Part shown: piece after piece, positions 15,526 through 23,309 of the stretch
Layout: each line of letters begins with the position of its first letter
How positions within the stretch are numbered: position 1 is the first letter of the stretch
NCBI GenBank assembly: GCA_964647785.1
Contig: CAZYJD010000019.1
Coordinates: forward strand, 1 to 30,136
Origin: CAZYJD01 sp964647785
GTDB taxonomy: Bacteria > Bacteroidota > Bacteroidia > NS11-12g > UBA9320
DNA: 30,136 bases
Reading direction: 5' to 3'
Translations under genes and position numbers: made by a program
Notes under the pieces: generated by a model
What the model was told of the DNA's origin: nothing
The model's input: the letters and a program-made list of their open reading frames with translations, nothing else
Database searches by the model: none

Positions 15526-15579
15526 CAATTAAGTCTCGATGCTATAACCTTTGAATCCCTAATTAGTTGAAATGATTTT

Positions 15580-15609
15580 TGTCAGTTGTAACTTTTTATG
15601 TCAGCTGTA
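15580..15609. promoter_or_regulatory. Direct repeat TGTCAG(T/C)TGTA in the divergent promoter region
   Basis: Two 11-mers matching at 10 of 11 positions start at 15580 and 15599, 19 bp apart (close to two helical turns), between the divergent GHMP kinase and serS genes. The arrangement could be an operator, but no regulator is identified. Confidence 0.3.
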
Positions 15610-15636
15610 GGGAAGAATATTTCAATCATAATGTGC

Positions 15637-15667
15637 TTTGATTGCTGCCTCTGATTGATCAATTTTG
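15637..15667 (+). promoter_or_regulatory. Candidate promoter of serS (-33 TTTG, 19-bp spacer, -7 CAATTTTG)
   Basis: TTTG at 15637-15640 and CAATTTTG at 15660-15667 are separated by 19 bp, the preferred spacing for the Bacteroidota primary sigma factor. The -7 box has one mismatch (C for T) to TAnnTTTG. It ends eight bases before the serS ATG at 15676. This is the best complete promoter in the window. Confidence 0.6.
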
Positions 15668-15675
15668 TAGCATCT

Positions 15676-16947
15676 ATGTTGCAATTAACTGTAATTCGTT
15701 CCAATGCAGATGAAGTGGTCAATCGTCTGTCGAAAAGGGGCATCGATGCGCGCCCGATGATTGATCATGTTTTGGAGCTTGATGAGAAAAGCAGGGATCT
15801 TCGTACCTCTTTAGAACAAAATAAAGCTGAGCAGAACCGCCTGGCCAAGGAAATTGGCCAGTTGTTCAAGGCTGGTAATGCTGAGGAAGCGGCGGTACTT
15901 CGTACCAAAACTGCCCAAATGAAAGAGCAGTCAAAGGGAATGGAAGAGGATCTCGCCAAATGGGAGGGCGAGTTGAAAGAAGCCTTGCTGGCCATTCCCA
16001 ACACCCCTGCTGATGTGGTGAAAGCCGGAAAAAGTGCTGAAGAGAATGAAGAGGTATACCGTTGGGGCGAGCCTGATGCATCGCTGGCGGGTGCAATGCC
16101 GCATTGGGAGTTGGCAAAAAAGTTTGATTTGATCGATTTCGAACTTGGCGTAAAAATCGCTGGTGCAGGATTCCCTGTGTACAAGGGGAAAGGCGCAAGA
16201 TTGCAGAGAGCGCTAATTAATTTCTTTCTCGATGAGGCTATGAAAGCAGGCTATACCGAAATTCAGCCACCCATTGTAGTAAATGAAGATAGTGGTTATG
16301 GCACCGGCCAGTTGCCCGATAAAGAGGGGCAAATGTATTTTGTGAATGAAGATCAGTTGTACCTCATTCCAACAGCAGAAGTGCCCATCACCAATATTTA
16401 TCGGGATGTAATTCTGCACAAGGATGAATTGCCTGTTAAAAATGTTGGTTACACGCCTTGTTTTAGAAGAGAAGCAGGGAGTTACGGAAAAGATGTACGC
16501 GGTCTAAACCGACTGCATCAGTTCGATAAGGTAGAGATTGTACAAATAGCACATCCTGATCAGTCCTATGCCATTTTAGAAGAAATGCAATCATACGTTC
16601 AGGGATTGCTCAAAAAGCTGGGGCTGACTTATCGGGTGCTTCGGTTATGTGGAGGAGACATGGGGTTCACTTCGGCGCTTACCTATGATATGGAAGTTTG
16701 GAGCGCTGCCCAGGAGCGCTGGTTAGAAGTCAGTTCCGTGAGTAACTTTGAAGGCTATCAGAGCAATCGATTGAGATTGCGTTTCCGCACCGAAGATGGA
16801 AAAACCAGCTTGGCCCATACCTTGAATGGCAGTGGTTTGGCATTGCCCAGAATTCTGGCTGCCTTGCTTGAAAATAATCAGGATGAACATGGCATTCGCA
16901 TGCCGGCAGTACTGCATCCTTATTTAGGATTTAACAGAATTGAATAA
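15676..16947 (+). CDS. serS: Serine--tRNA ligase
   Basis: Class II synthetase of 423 residues that charges tRNA-Ser. I choose ATG 15676 (MLQLTVIRSNADEVV), which fits SerRS N-termini. An in-frame TTG at 15655 lies within the predicted promoter. The first ~110 residues form the long antiparallel coiled coil that grips the tRNA-Ser extra arm. Motif 2 is seen in CFRREAGSYGKDVRGLNRLHQFDKVE (an arginine-rich loop), and motif 3 in NGSGLALPRILAALLEN near the C-terminus. The next gene starts inside its last codons, so serS heads a five-gene cluster. Confidence 0.97.
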   Translation: MLQLTVIRSNADEVVNRLSKRGIDARPMIDHVLELDEKSRDLRTSLEQNKAEQNRLAKEIGQLFKAGNAEEAAVLRTKTAQMKEQSKGMEEDLAKWEGELKEALLAIPNTPADVVKAGKSAEENEEVYRWGEPDASLAGAMPHWELAKKFDLIDFELGVKIAGAGFPVYKGKGARLQRALINFFLDEAMKAGYTEIQPPIVVNEDSGYGTGQLPDKEGQMYFVNEDQLYLIPTAEVPITNIYRDVILHKDELPVKNVGYTPCFRREAGSYGKDVRGLNRLHQFDKVEIVQIAHPDQSYAILEEMQSYVQGLLKKLGLTYRVLRLCGGDMGFTSALTYDMEVWSAAQERWLEVSSVSNFEGYQSNRLRLRFRTEDGKTSLAHTLNGSGLALPRILAALLENNQDEHGIRMPAVLHPYLGFNRIE

Positions 16948-17434
16948 AATTCTCAACATATTATTCGGGCTGTTATTGCTCTCATTTTCTGAGCAATCAA
17001 GCGCTCAAATCTGGCTTCAATGTGTGGACTCCAACAGGGTGAATCCTTATTTTCAGTGCAACCAGCCATACTTTCAACCCGTTTGTGGTTGTGATTTTAA
17101 GACCTACCGAAACGAGTGCATGGCATTCAATGCCTATGGCGTTACCACATTGGAGTACGCAGGGGTTTGCACCAACGACATCTTCGCTTTTGATATTTAT
17201 CCGAATCCGGCCAGCTACCGACTCAGCTTCGCATTGGAAATGGCCATAGAAAGTCCGGTGAGCATAGAAATTTGGGATTCCTTTGGGAAAGTAATGTTCC
17301 TCAGGAATTTAGCCAGTGCCAGAAGAACCGATTTTTTCATTGATCTGGGTACTTACAGACCAGGTGTTTACATCATTGTGGTGAAGAGTGGTGGCAAAAT
17401 AGATTATCGAAAATTCATCAAATCAGATCGTTGA
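16940..17434 (+). CDS. Secreted Kazal-type protease-inhibitor domain protein with T9SS sorting domain
   Basis: A 164-residue predicted secreted protein. It has a signal peptide (about residues 1-22, ending SSA before Gln23), one Kazal-like domain (about 28-77, core PVCGCD.KTY.NEC), and a C-terminal T9SS type A sorting domain (about 84-164, YPNPAS near the start and GVYIIVVKSGG then RKFIK at the end). Six cysteines lie at 28, 40, 49, 51, 60 and 77. C51 occupies the usual Ser/Thr position of the CGxD loop, a variant seen in bacterial Kazal domains. The start is a TTG that overlaps the serS end by 8 nt, and no ATG lies upstream of the signal peptide. It likely inhibits a serine protease outside the cell, but the target is unknown. 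Confidence 0.85.
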   Translation: MNKILNILFGLLLLSFSEQSSAQIWLQCVDSNRVNPYFQCNQPYFQPVCGCDFKTYRNECMAFNAYGVTTLEYAGVCTNDIFAFDIYPNPASYRLSFALEMAIESPVSIEIWDSFGKVMFLRNLASARRTDFFIDLGTYRPGVYIIVVKSGGKIDYRKFIKSDR

Positions 17435-17437
17435 TAT

Positions 17438-18283
17438 ATGCAATTAAAAGTGATACATGCCGGAAATTTTAAGCTGGATGGAGGGGCCATGTTTGGCGTG
17501 GTGCCCAAGAGCATCTGGAAAAACTTAAATCCGGCTGATGAAAATAATATGTGCAACTGGGCCATGCGTTGCCTGTTGGTTGAAGATGGCAACCGATTGA
17601 TACTCATCGACAATGGTTTGGGAGATAAACAAAACGAGAAGTTTTTCAGCCATTATTACCTCAATGGAGAGCACAGCCTGCAAAAGTCGTTGCATGCTGC
17701 AGGAGTCGATTTTTCAGACATCACCGATGTGGTGTTAACCCATTTGCATTTCGACCATTGTGGTGGAAGTGTGAAAATGAAAAAAGATGGCTCGGGTTAC
17801 GACCTCGTTTTCCCCAATGCAACCTATTGGAGCCATGAAGATCATTGGATGCATGCAGTACATCCCAATGTGCGCGAAAAAGCATCCTTTCTCAGAGAGA
17901 ACTTCATGCCCATTGAAGAAAGCGGTCAATTGCGGTTTGTAGACAATGATTTGAAAATATCTGAAAACATGCGTGTTATGCTGGCAGACGGACATACCGA
18001 AAAAATGATGTGCCCCATCATTTCTTATGGTGATAAAACCATTGCCTACATGGCCGATTTAATTCCATCAGCGGCGCACATCCGACCGAATTATGTAATG
18101 GCCTATGACATCAGACCGCTGATCACCATGACCGAAAGAGAGCAGTTTCTAAAAGAGGTCATTGAGCAAAATTACTATCTCTTTTTTGAGCACGATTTGA
18201 GAAACGAAATGGCAACAATTGCCGCAACTGAAAGCAGTTACCGGATAGATCAAACTTTTAACTTGAAAGACATTTGTTCATGA
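17438..18283 (+). CDS. Metallo-beta-lactamase-fold hydrolase
   Basis: A 281-residue cytoplasmic-looking protein (no signal peptide) of the MBL superfamily. All expected metal ligands are visible: H102, H104, D106 and H107 in THLHFDH, H186 in DGHTEKM, D207 in MADLIP and H252 in FFEHD, predicting a two-metal site. The layout resembles the lactonase-like MBL group, but the substrate cannot be assigned. It starts 3 nt after the Kazal-protein stop and overlaps the next gene by 4 nt, so it is translated within the serS cluster. Confidence 0.88.
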   Translation: MQLKVIHAGNFKLDGGAMFGVVPKSIWKNLNPADENNMCNWAMRCLLVEDGNRLILIDNGLGDKQNEKFFSHYYLNGEHSLQKSLHAAGVDFSDITDVVLTHLHFDHCGGSVKMKKDGSGYDLVFPNATYWSHEDHWMHAVHPNVREKASFLRENFMPIEESGQLRFVDNDLKISENMRVMLADGHTEKMMCPIISYGDKTIAYMADLIPSAAHIRPNYVMAYDIRPLITMTEREQFLKEVIEQNYYLFFEHDLRNEMATIAATESSYRIDQTFNLKDICS

Positions 18284-19056
18284 CACCCAGATGGAAGGAT
18301 ATAGAACAACTGGCCATCGAGGCATTTGATCAAATGCCTGAAAACAGAGATTGGCATCTTAAAGATCACAATCAGTTGGTTACGGAATGCGATCTTTTTA
18401 TTGAGAACTTTCTCATCGAGGGCCTCGGGAAACTCATACCTGAAGCCGGATTCATCACCGAAGAAAACCAAATACAACAGAATGCAAATACGCAATGGGT
18501 ATGGGTGATTGATCCCATCGACGGAACCACCAATTTTGCTCATGGGCTTCCAATGTATTGTTGCAGCATTGCTTTGCTTGAATACGGTCAGCCGGTATTG
18601 GGCCTGATTCACCTCCCTGTGCTCAAAGAAACTTTTGCAGCCAAGAAAGGTGAGGGCGCATTTCTGAATGGAAAGCCCATACAGATGAGTAAAGCTGAAA
18701 ACCTTGAGTCCAGCCTGATTGCAACTGGCTTCCCCTATCACTCTTTTGTTAAAACGCCTGAATATTTGCGGAGTTTTGAGTCCTTCATGCGCTCAACGCA
18801 GGGCATCCGGCGCATGGGCAGTGCTGCCATCGACCTGGCATATACGGCCAATGGACGGTTCGATGGATTTTTTGAATACGGCTTGAGCATTTGGGATGTA
18901 GCCGCAGGCATACTCATCGTAGAAGAAGCCGGAGGAGTGGTGTCGAACTTCAGGGGAGAAACGGGCTTCATTGATGGGGTTGAAGTTCTGGCTGCCAACC
19001 CTGCCGTTCATCCTTTCATGTTAAAGGTAATTCAAGAAAGTGCCGGCATTGATTAG
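18280..19056 (+). CDS. Inositol monophosphatase family protein
   Basis: A 258-residue Mg-dependent phosphatase of the IMPase/SuhB family. The two signature motifs are present: DPIDGTTNFAHGLP (metal and phosphate site) and IWDVAAGILIVEEAGG. The upstream metal-binding glutamates appear in GFITEENQ. I choose ATG 18280, which overlaps the preceding stop as ATGA, over an in-frame TTG two codons earlier. Likely substrates are inositol phosphates or related sugar phosphates. The CysQ-type 3'-phosphoadenosine activity cannot be excluded by reading alone. Confidence 0.9.
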   Translation: MTPRWKDIEQLAIEAFDQMPENRDWHLKDHNQLVTECDLFIENFLIEGLGKLIPEAGFITEENQIQQNANTQWVWVIDPIDGTTNFAHGLPMYCCSIALLEYGQPVLGLIHLPVLKETFAAKKGEGAFLNGKPIQMSKAENLESSLIATGFPYHSFVKTPEYLRSFESFMRSTQGIRRMGSAAIDLAYTANGRFDGFFEYGLSIWDVAAGILIVEEAGGVVSNFRGETGFIDGVEVLAANPAVHPFMLKVIQESAGID

Positions 19057-20269
19057 ATATTGCTTCATCATGTTGATGCTTTTTGGCAGCCATGTTGGGC
19101 ACGCATTTGAGTTTCGTAAACTGGATGTGCAAATGCAAGCTTCCGATAGTCTGGTGCTACAAAAGGGCGCATGGACCGGGATGCAGATATATGCTGAGTT
19201 TAACAAAGCCTCGCTGACGGTCATGATTGATGGACAAGGGTTTACATTGAAACAAGACCCTCACTTGCCTAAAGGATACAGCCAAGTTTTCACTTTCCCG
19301 GCGTTCAGTGAACTTGTTCTGCGTGCCGAAACCAACATCATGGCAAGCGTTTTCTTAGTTGCCGCACCATTGGAAGTCCCATTGGTCTCTCACCCCAACC
19401 CTTTGCTTAAAAAAACAAGTTGCGAAAAGCCTGTGGTCGTTCCCCCGTCGGTTTGGAGAATTGGTCTTCCCGATCCGGCAGCTGGTCGCGAGTTGAATGA
19501 GGCACAGCATGTGGTCATTCATCATTCCGCAGGATCTAACCTGAATACAAACTGGGTTGAAGTAGTGCGAAGCATATACTTGCTTCATGTACAAACCAAC
19601 AACTGGGATGATATTGGGTACAACTATCTCATTGCAGGCGATGGTACGGTTTTTATTGGCCGGGATCCACTTGATTTGTTACTCGAAGACGAGGTGAGAG
19701 GAGCTCATTTTTGCTCGAAAAATACCGGAACGATGGGGGTGTGCCTCATTGGAACTTTCAGCGATGTTTCTCCCACAAAAAACGCAATGAATGCGCTGGG
19801 GCAATTATTGCTTTGGAAATTATTCAAGGAAGACATCAGTCCACTGGATTCGTTCATTCATCCCAAAGGTGGACTCAACCACCTGGCATCTGTTTGCGGC
19901 CATAGGGATGGATGTGCTACTGAATGCCCGGGAGATGTGCTGTATACACGGCTCGACTCCCTAAAGACGAGCCTTTATCAGCCTTGGATGGATTGCAGAA
20001 TAATGGCCGATGTTCAGGAAATTGCTGAACCAACAAAGGGGCTGTTATACCCCAACCCACTGGTGGGCAAAACCTTAAATTTTAGGCGGCTTTCTAATCA
20101 GCATATGCCCACAGCTTATCGTTTATTATCCATAAATAGTAGGGTCGTTCAAGAAGGTGTGGTTGAAGGGGAGATATTGGAATTCTCCGAATTTATGAGC
20201 GCAGGCAGGTATCTGCTTCAGCTGAAAATTGAAGAAAGATGGATGCACATGCCATTGATTGTTCAGTGA
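19040..20269 (+). CDS. Secreted PGRP / N-acetylmuramoyl-L-alanine amidase-like protein with T9SS sorting domain
   Basis: A 409-residue predicted secreted protein. It has a signal peptide (ending near HVGHA, residue 22), an N-terminal domain of unknown type (about 25-125), a PGRP/amidase-2 domain (about 140-315), and a C-terminal T9SS type A-like domain starting at GLLYPNP (about 335-409). Zinc ligands are predicted at H161 or H162 (VVIHHSAG), H288 (CGHRDG) and C296 (ECPGD), with Tyr194 (DIGYNYL), so it should be catalytically active. The start is uncertain: GTG 19040 overlaps the previous gene by 17 nt, TTG 19049 gives an N-terminus MIRYCF, and ATG 19070 gives too short a signal. It may cleave peptidoglycan stem peptides of neighbouring cells or remodel the cell's own wall. 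Confidence 0.85.
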   Translation: MPALIRYCFIMLMLFGSHVGHAFEFRKLDVQMQASDSLVLQKGAWTGMQIYAEFNKASLTVMIDGQGFTLKQDPHLPKGYSQVFTFPAFSELVLRAETNIMASVFLVAAPLEVPLVSHPNPLLKKTSCEKPVVVPPSVWRIGLPDPAAGRELNEAQHVVIHHSAGSNLNTNWVEVVRSIYLLHVQTNNWDDIGYNYLIAGDGTVFIGRDPLDLLLEDEVRGAHFCSKNTGTMGVCLIGTFSDVSPTKNAMNALGQLLLWKLFKEDISPLDSFIHPKGGLNHLASVCGHRDGCATECPGDVLYTRLDSLKTSLYQPWMDCRIMADVQEIAEPTKGLLYPNPLVGKTLNFRRLSNQHMPTAYRLLSINSRVVQEGVVEGEILEFSEFMSAGRYLLQLKIEERWMHMPLIVQ

Positions 20270-20276
20270 TAAAATT

Positions 20277-20306
20277 TTTCGAATAATGGCGCATTGTCTA
20301 CTTTTG
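20277..20306 (+). promoter_or_regulatory. Candidate promoter of the MMPL-family gene (TACTTTTG -7 box)
   Basis: TACTTTTG at 20299-20306 matches TAnnTTTG exactly. A TTTC at 20277-20280 lies 18 bp upstream and resembles the -33 TTTG with one mismatch. The ATG follows 16 bases after the box. Confidence 0.5.
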
Positions 20307-20322
20307 CACCCCCTGAACGAAG

Positions 20323-22671
20323 ATGTTTGATCGCCTGTCCCTATTTATTTTGCGGTATCGCCCGGCCTTTATTGCCCTTGTGGTGGTAATAACTGCCATC
20401 ATGGGGTACTTGACAACCGGCGTTCAATTGGCATACGATAATCCGAAGTTCATTCCCGATAGCGACCAAGATTACCAAGATTATCAGGAGTTCAAATCTA
20501 TTTTTGGCGATGATGGAAATGTCGTACTCATTGGTATTTCTTCACCCAAATTAAATGATATCGATTTTTTTGGCGACTGGTATGATCTAAGCAATCGACT
20601 TGCCAAGACCCCGGGCGTAAACAGGGTGTTATCTCTGCCCGCGATTCCTGAGCTTTACAAAGACCAAGAAAGTTATCGTTTTGCTCAGCGCAGGGTTTTC
20701 GCATCCAAACCCGTGAATCAGCATGAACTGGACTCGCTGATGGCAAAAGTTCGCACCCTTCGCTTTTTTGAAGGCATGTTGTTCAGAGATTCGAGCAATT
20801 TTACCATTCTGGCAGTGGGAATGGAGAAGAAAATTCTCGATACTCATAAACGAATTGGTTTTGTGGCTGAATTGGAGCGAAGTGTACGATCTGTTTGTGA
20901 GAAACACGGAGTTGAGCCACACTTTTCCGGCTTGCCGTACATCCGCACGGAGTATTTGAATAAAACCAAATCTGAAATACTCTTTTTCACCCTCTTAAGC
21001 ATGGTGATTACCTCCCTCATTCTTCTGTTTTTCTTCCGTTCGGTGAGGGTGATGCTCTTTTGTCTGTTGGTTGTAGCCGTAGGGGTGGTCTGGCAAATGG
21101 GCATTCTGGTTTTGTTGGGTTACAAAGTATCTGTTTTCATAGGATTATTGCCACCTCTCATGGTGGTCATAGGCATTGCCAATTGTATTTATCTGCTCAA
21201 TAAGTACCACGATGAATACAAGACCCACAACAATCAGATAAAGGCCTTGCAACGTGTGATATCAAAAGTTGGACTGGCTGTCTTTTTTACCAACCTCACA
21301 ACTGCCATAGGCTTTGGTGTTTTTGTACTAACGGGTAGTACCGTTCTCGAAGAATTTGGCCTGACTGCATTTTTGAGTGTGTTAGGGGTGTACCTCATTT
21401 CACTGGTGCTCATTCCTGTAATTTTCAGTTACCTTCCTCCTCCTCCTGAAAAGCATACCCGCCATCTTGATAACGCTGTTTTAAACAAGTTCATTGATCG
21501 TGTTTCCAACATTGTTCAGCATCATCGCAAGAAGGTCTATCTGGCAACACTCATATTTGTTCTCCTCTCCTTCATCGGTATTGCTCTGGTAAGAAGCGTT
21601 GGATACATGGTGGATGATATCTCATCTTCTGATCCCTTGTACAAAGACCTCAAATTCTTTGAAAAAGAAGTGAATGGGGTGATGCCGTTTGAGATCATGA
21701 TTGATACGCGGAGAAAGAATGGAGTAAAAGATGTAACCACCCTGCAAAAGATAGATCAGCTTGAACGCAAACTGGCTGAAATTCCTGAATTTACTCGTCC
21801 ATTATCCATTTCGCAGGTCATAAAATTTGCCAATCAGGCCTATTACAATGGCAACCCAAGAAGGTATCTGGTTCCCAATATTTTTGATATGGGCAAAATC
21901 ATGGGCTACATTCCTTCTGGAGAAAACCAGCCATCCATGTTGCAGAGCATGGTTGATTCAAACTTTCAGAAAGCTCGCATCAGTCTTCAGATGGCCGATG
22001 TTGGATCGGAGCAGATAAAGGTTATACGCTCCAGGGTTGATAGCATTGCAGCAGAAATTTTCTCACCAGAAGAGTATAGCGTAAAAACCACCGGCACATC
22101 GGTGATATTTCTGAAGGGCAACGATTATTTAATCAGCAACTTGGCCATCAGTTTGGCCGTTGCTTTTGTGATTATTTCGGGCATCATGGCCTTGATTTTT
22201 ATTTCTTTCCGAATGATCATCATTTCACTGATTCCCAATTTGATTCCTCTTATTTTCACATTGGGCATCATGGGCTACACCCATGTCCATTTAAAACCAT
22301 CAACCGTTTTGGTGTTCAGTGTTGCTTTTGGAATTGCGGTAGACTTCACCATTCACTTTTTATCGAAATACAGAATGGAACTGAAACGAAACCGCTACAA
22401 CATTCAACAAAGCGTTATCAGGGCGTTGAACGAAGTAGGGGTAAGCATGATCTACACCTCGGTGATTTTGTTTTTTGGGTTCATCATCTTTTCATTCAGT
22501 GATTTTGGAGGAACCATTTCATTGGGAATTTTTACATCCATCACCTTGGTTGTTGCCTTGCTAAGCAACTTAATCGTATTGCCTAGCCTGTTGTTGAGCT
22601 ACGATTTGGCAAAGGAACGAGCAAAGTCGCGCAAAAAGCCTTTAATATCATACCCCGACGAAGAAGCCTGA
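20323..22671 (+). CDS. MMPL/RND-superfamily transporter
   Basis: A 782-residue inner-membrane exporter of the MMPL/patched-like branch of RND proteins. The plan is two repeats, each with one helix, a large periplasmic domain and a bundle of about five helices: first helix about 12-32, bundle about 220-370; second-repeat helix about 405-425, bundle about 605-760. The second bundle has the proton-relay pattern D674-F-T-I-H678. The matching position in the first bundle reads A286-N-C-I-Y290, so the relay pair is absent there. Family members export lipids, hopanoids or hydrophobic compounds. The substrate here is unknown. No adaptor protein or outer-membrane channel is adjacent, typical for this branch. 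Confidence 0.9.
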   Translation: MFDRLSLFILRYRPAFIALVVVITAIMGYLTTGVQLAYDNPKFIPDSDQDYQDYQEFKSIFGDDGNVVLIGISSPKLNDIDFFGDWYDLSNRLAKTPGVNRVLSLPAIPELYKDQESYRFAQRRVFASKPVNQHELDSLMAKVRTLRFFEGMLFRDSSNFTILAVGMEKKILDTHKRIGFVAELERSVRSVCEKHGVEPHFSGLPYIRTEYLNKTKSEILFFTLLSMVITSLILLFFFRSVRVMLFCLLVVAVGVVWQMGILVLLGYKVSVFIGLLPPLMVVIGIANCIYLLNKYHDEYKTHNNQIKALQRVISKVGLAVFFTNLTTAIGFGVFVLTGSTVLEEFGLTAFLSVLGVYLISLVLIPVIFSYLPPPPEKHTRHLDNAVLNKFIDRVSNIVQHHRKKVYLATLIFVLLSFIGIALVRSVGYMVDDISSSDPLYKDLKFFEKEVNGVMPFEIMIDTRRKNGVKDVTTLQKIDQLERKLAEIPEFTRPLSISQVIKFANQAYYNGNPRRYLVPNIFDMGKIMGYIPSGENQPSMLQSMVDSNFQKARISLQMADVGSEQIKVIRSRVDSIAAEIFSPEEYSVKTTGTSVIFLKGNDYLISNLAISLAVAFVIISGIMALIFISFRMIIISLIPNLIPLIFTLGIMGYTHVHLKPSTVLVFSVAFGIAVDFTIHFLSKYRMELKRNRYNIQQSVIRALNEVGVSMIYTSVILFFGFIIFSFSDFGGTISLGIFTSITLVVALLSNLIVLPSLLLSYDLAKERAKSRKKPLISYPDEEA

Positions 22672-22726
22672 CATTTGTCATGCATCTTTCTAACATTCAT
22701 CATTTCCTGAGTGGCAGGGTATGTTG

Positions 22727-22734
22727 CAAATTTG
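22727..22734 (+). promoter_or_regulatory. Candidate -7 box of the CBS-domain gene (CAAATTTG)
   Basis: One mismatch to TAnnTTTG, ending six bases before ATG 22741. A TTTC at 22703-22706, 20 bp upstream, is a weak -33 candidate. A nearly leaderless message is implied. Confidence 0.4.
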
Positions 22735-22740
22735 TGCCCA

Positions 22741-23160
22741 ATGATTGTCAACCGACCTGTAAAAGATATTATGAGTTCTCAAGTGGTGAGTATTTCACCC
22801 AATGCGGGACTTGAGGAAGCTGAAGCTGTTTTTCGTCAGAATAAAGTGAGGCACTTGCCGGTAACAGAAGATGGAACATTGGTGGGCATCATGAGTTTAA
22901 CTGATTTGCAACGCATGAGCTTTGCAGGGAGCATCGGTCCGGAAGAAAGTGATGTGGATTCGGCCATCTTTGAGATGCTCGATGTACGCCAGATTATGCA
23001 AGGCAAGCCGGTTAGTATTTCCATTGATTCTAAGGTGAAAGAAGTGGCAGAAGTGCTTTCTGAAAGAGAGTTTCATGCCTTGCCGGTGGTGGATGGAGAT
23101 AAGCTCGTAGGAATTGTAACCACCACCGATTTGATTCGCTTCCTACTGCGCAATATTTAG
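22741..23160 (+). CDS. Tandem CBS-domain protein
   Basis: A 139-residue stand-alone pair of CBS domains (about 5-60 and 75-138), the usual adenine-nucleotide-sensing Bateman module. Recognisable strands include VKDIMSSQVVSISP, VRHLPVTEDGTLVGIMSLTDL and the second copy, FHALPVVDGDKLVGIVTTTDL. I choose ATG 22741 (MIVNRPVKDIM). A GTG at 22711 would start upstream of the -7-like box. There is no fused enzyme or transporter domain, so it probably regulates a partner in trans. It is followed by a good terminator and is probably a single-gene transcript. Confidence 0.92.
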   Translation: MIVNRPVKDIMSSQVVSISPNAGLEEAEAVFRQNKVRHLPVTEDGTLVGIMSLTDLQRMSFAGSIGPEESDVDSAIFEMLDVRQIMQGKPVSISIDSKVKEVAEVLSEREFHALPVVDGDKLVGIVTTTDLIRFLLRNI

Positions 23161-23196
23161 CCTTTTCATTTATTTTCTCATAGCTGTACTTTAAAT

Positions 23197-23231
23197 AGGA
23201 GGTCCGATCTTAAATGGTTGGGCCTCTTTTT
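23197..23231 (+). terminator. Rho-independent terminator after the CBS-domain gene
   Basis: A stem of AGGAGGTCC with GGGCCTCTT (9 bp including two G-U pairs) around a 14-nt loop, running into a T-rich tail. It starts 37 nt after the CBS stop codon. Orientation and T-tract suit the plus strand. It separates the CBS gene from the sodium symporter. Confidence 0.65.
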
Positions 23232-23243
23232 CATTTAGGGCCA

Positions 23244-23273
23244 TTGCTTATTTGTTTATCCTGTGTGCATTTG
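23244..23273 (+). promoter_or_regulatory. Possible promoter of the sodium symporter cluster
   Basis: TTG at 23244-23246 and TGCATTTG at 23266-23273 (one mismatch to TAnnTTTG) are separated by 19 bp, just after the terminator. The leader to ATG 23310 would be about 32 nt. Confidence 0.3.
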
Positions 23274-23309
23274 TTTAATTGCATCGTACAAGCAACAACG
23301 AAAAAGGCT

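Noticed and set aside
19070..20269. ATG 19070 as start of the PGRP-like gene
   Set aside because: It would leave only about 12 residues before the mature part, with no basic residue in the signal peptide. GTG 19040 or TTG 19049 gives a normal signal peptide.
22669..22680. Palindromic TGACATTTGTCA over the MMPL stop codon as a terminator
   Set aside because: The loop would be two bases and there is no T-tract, so it cannot form a normal terminator hairpin.
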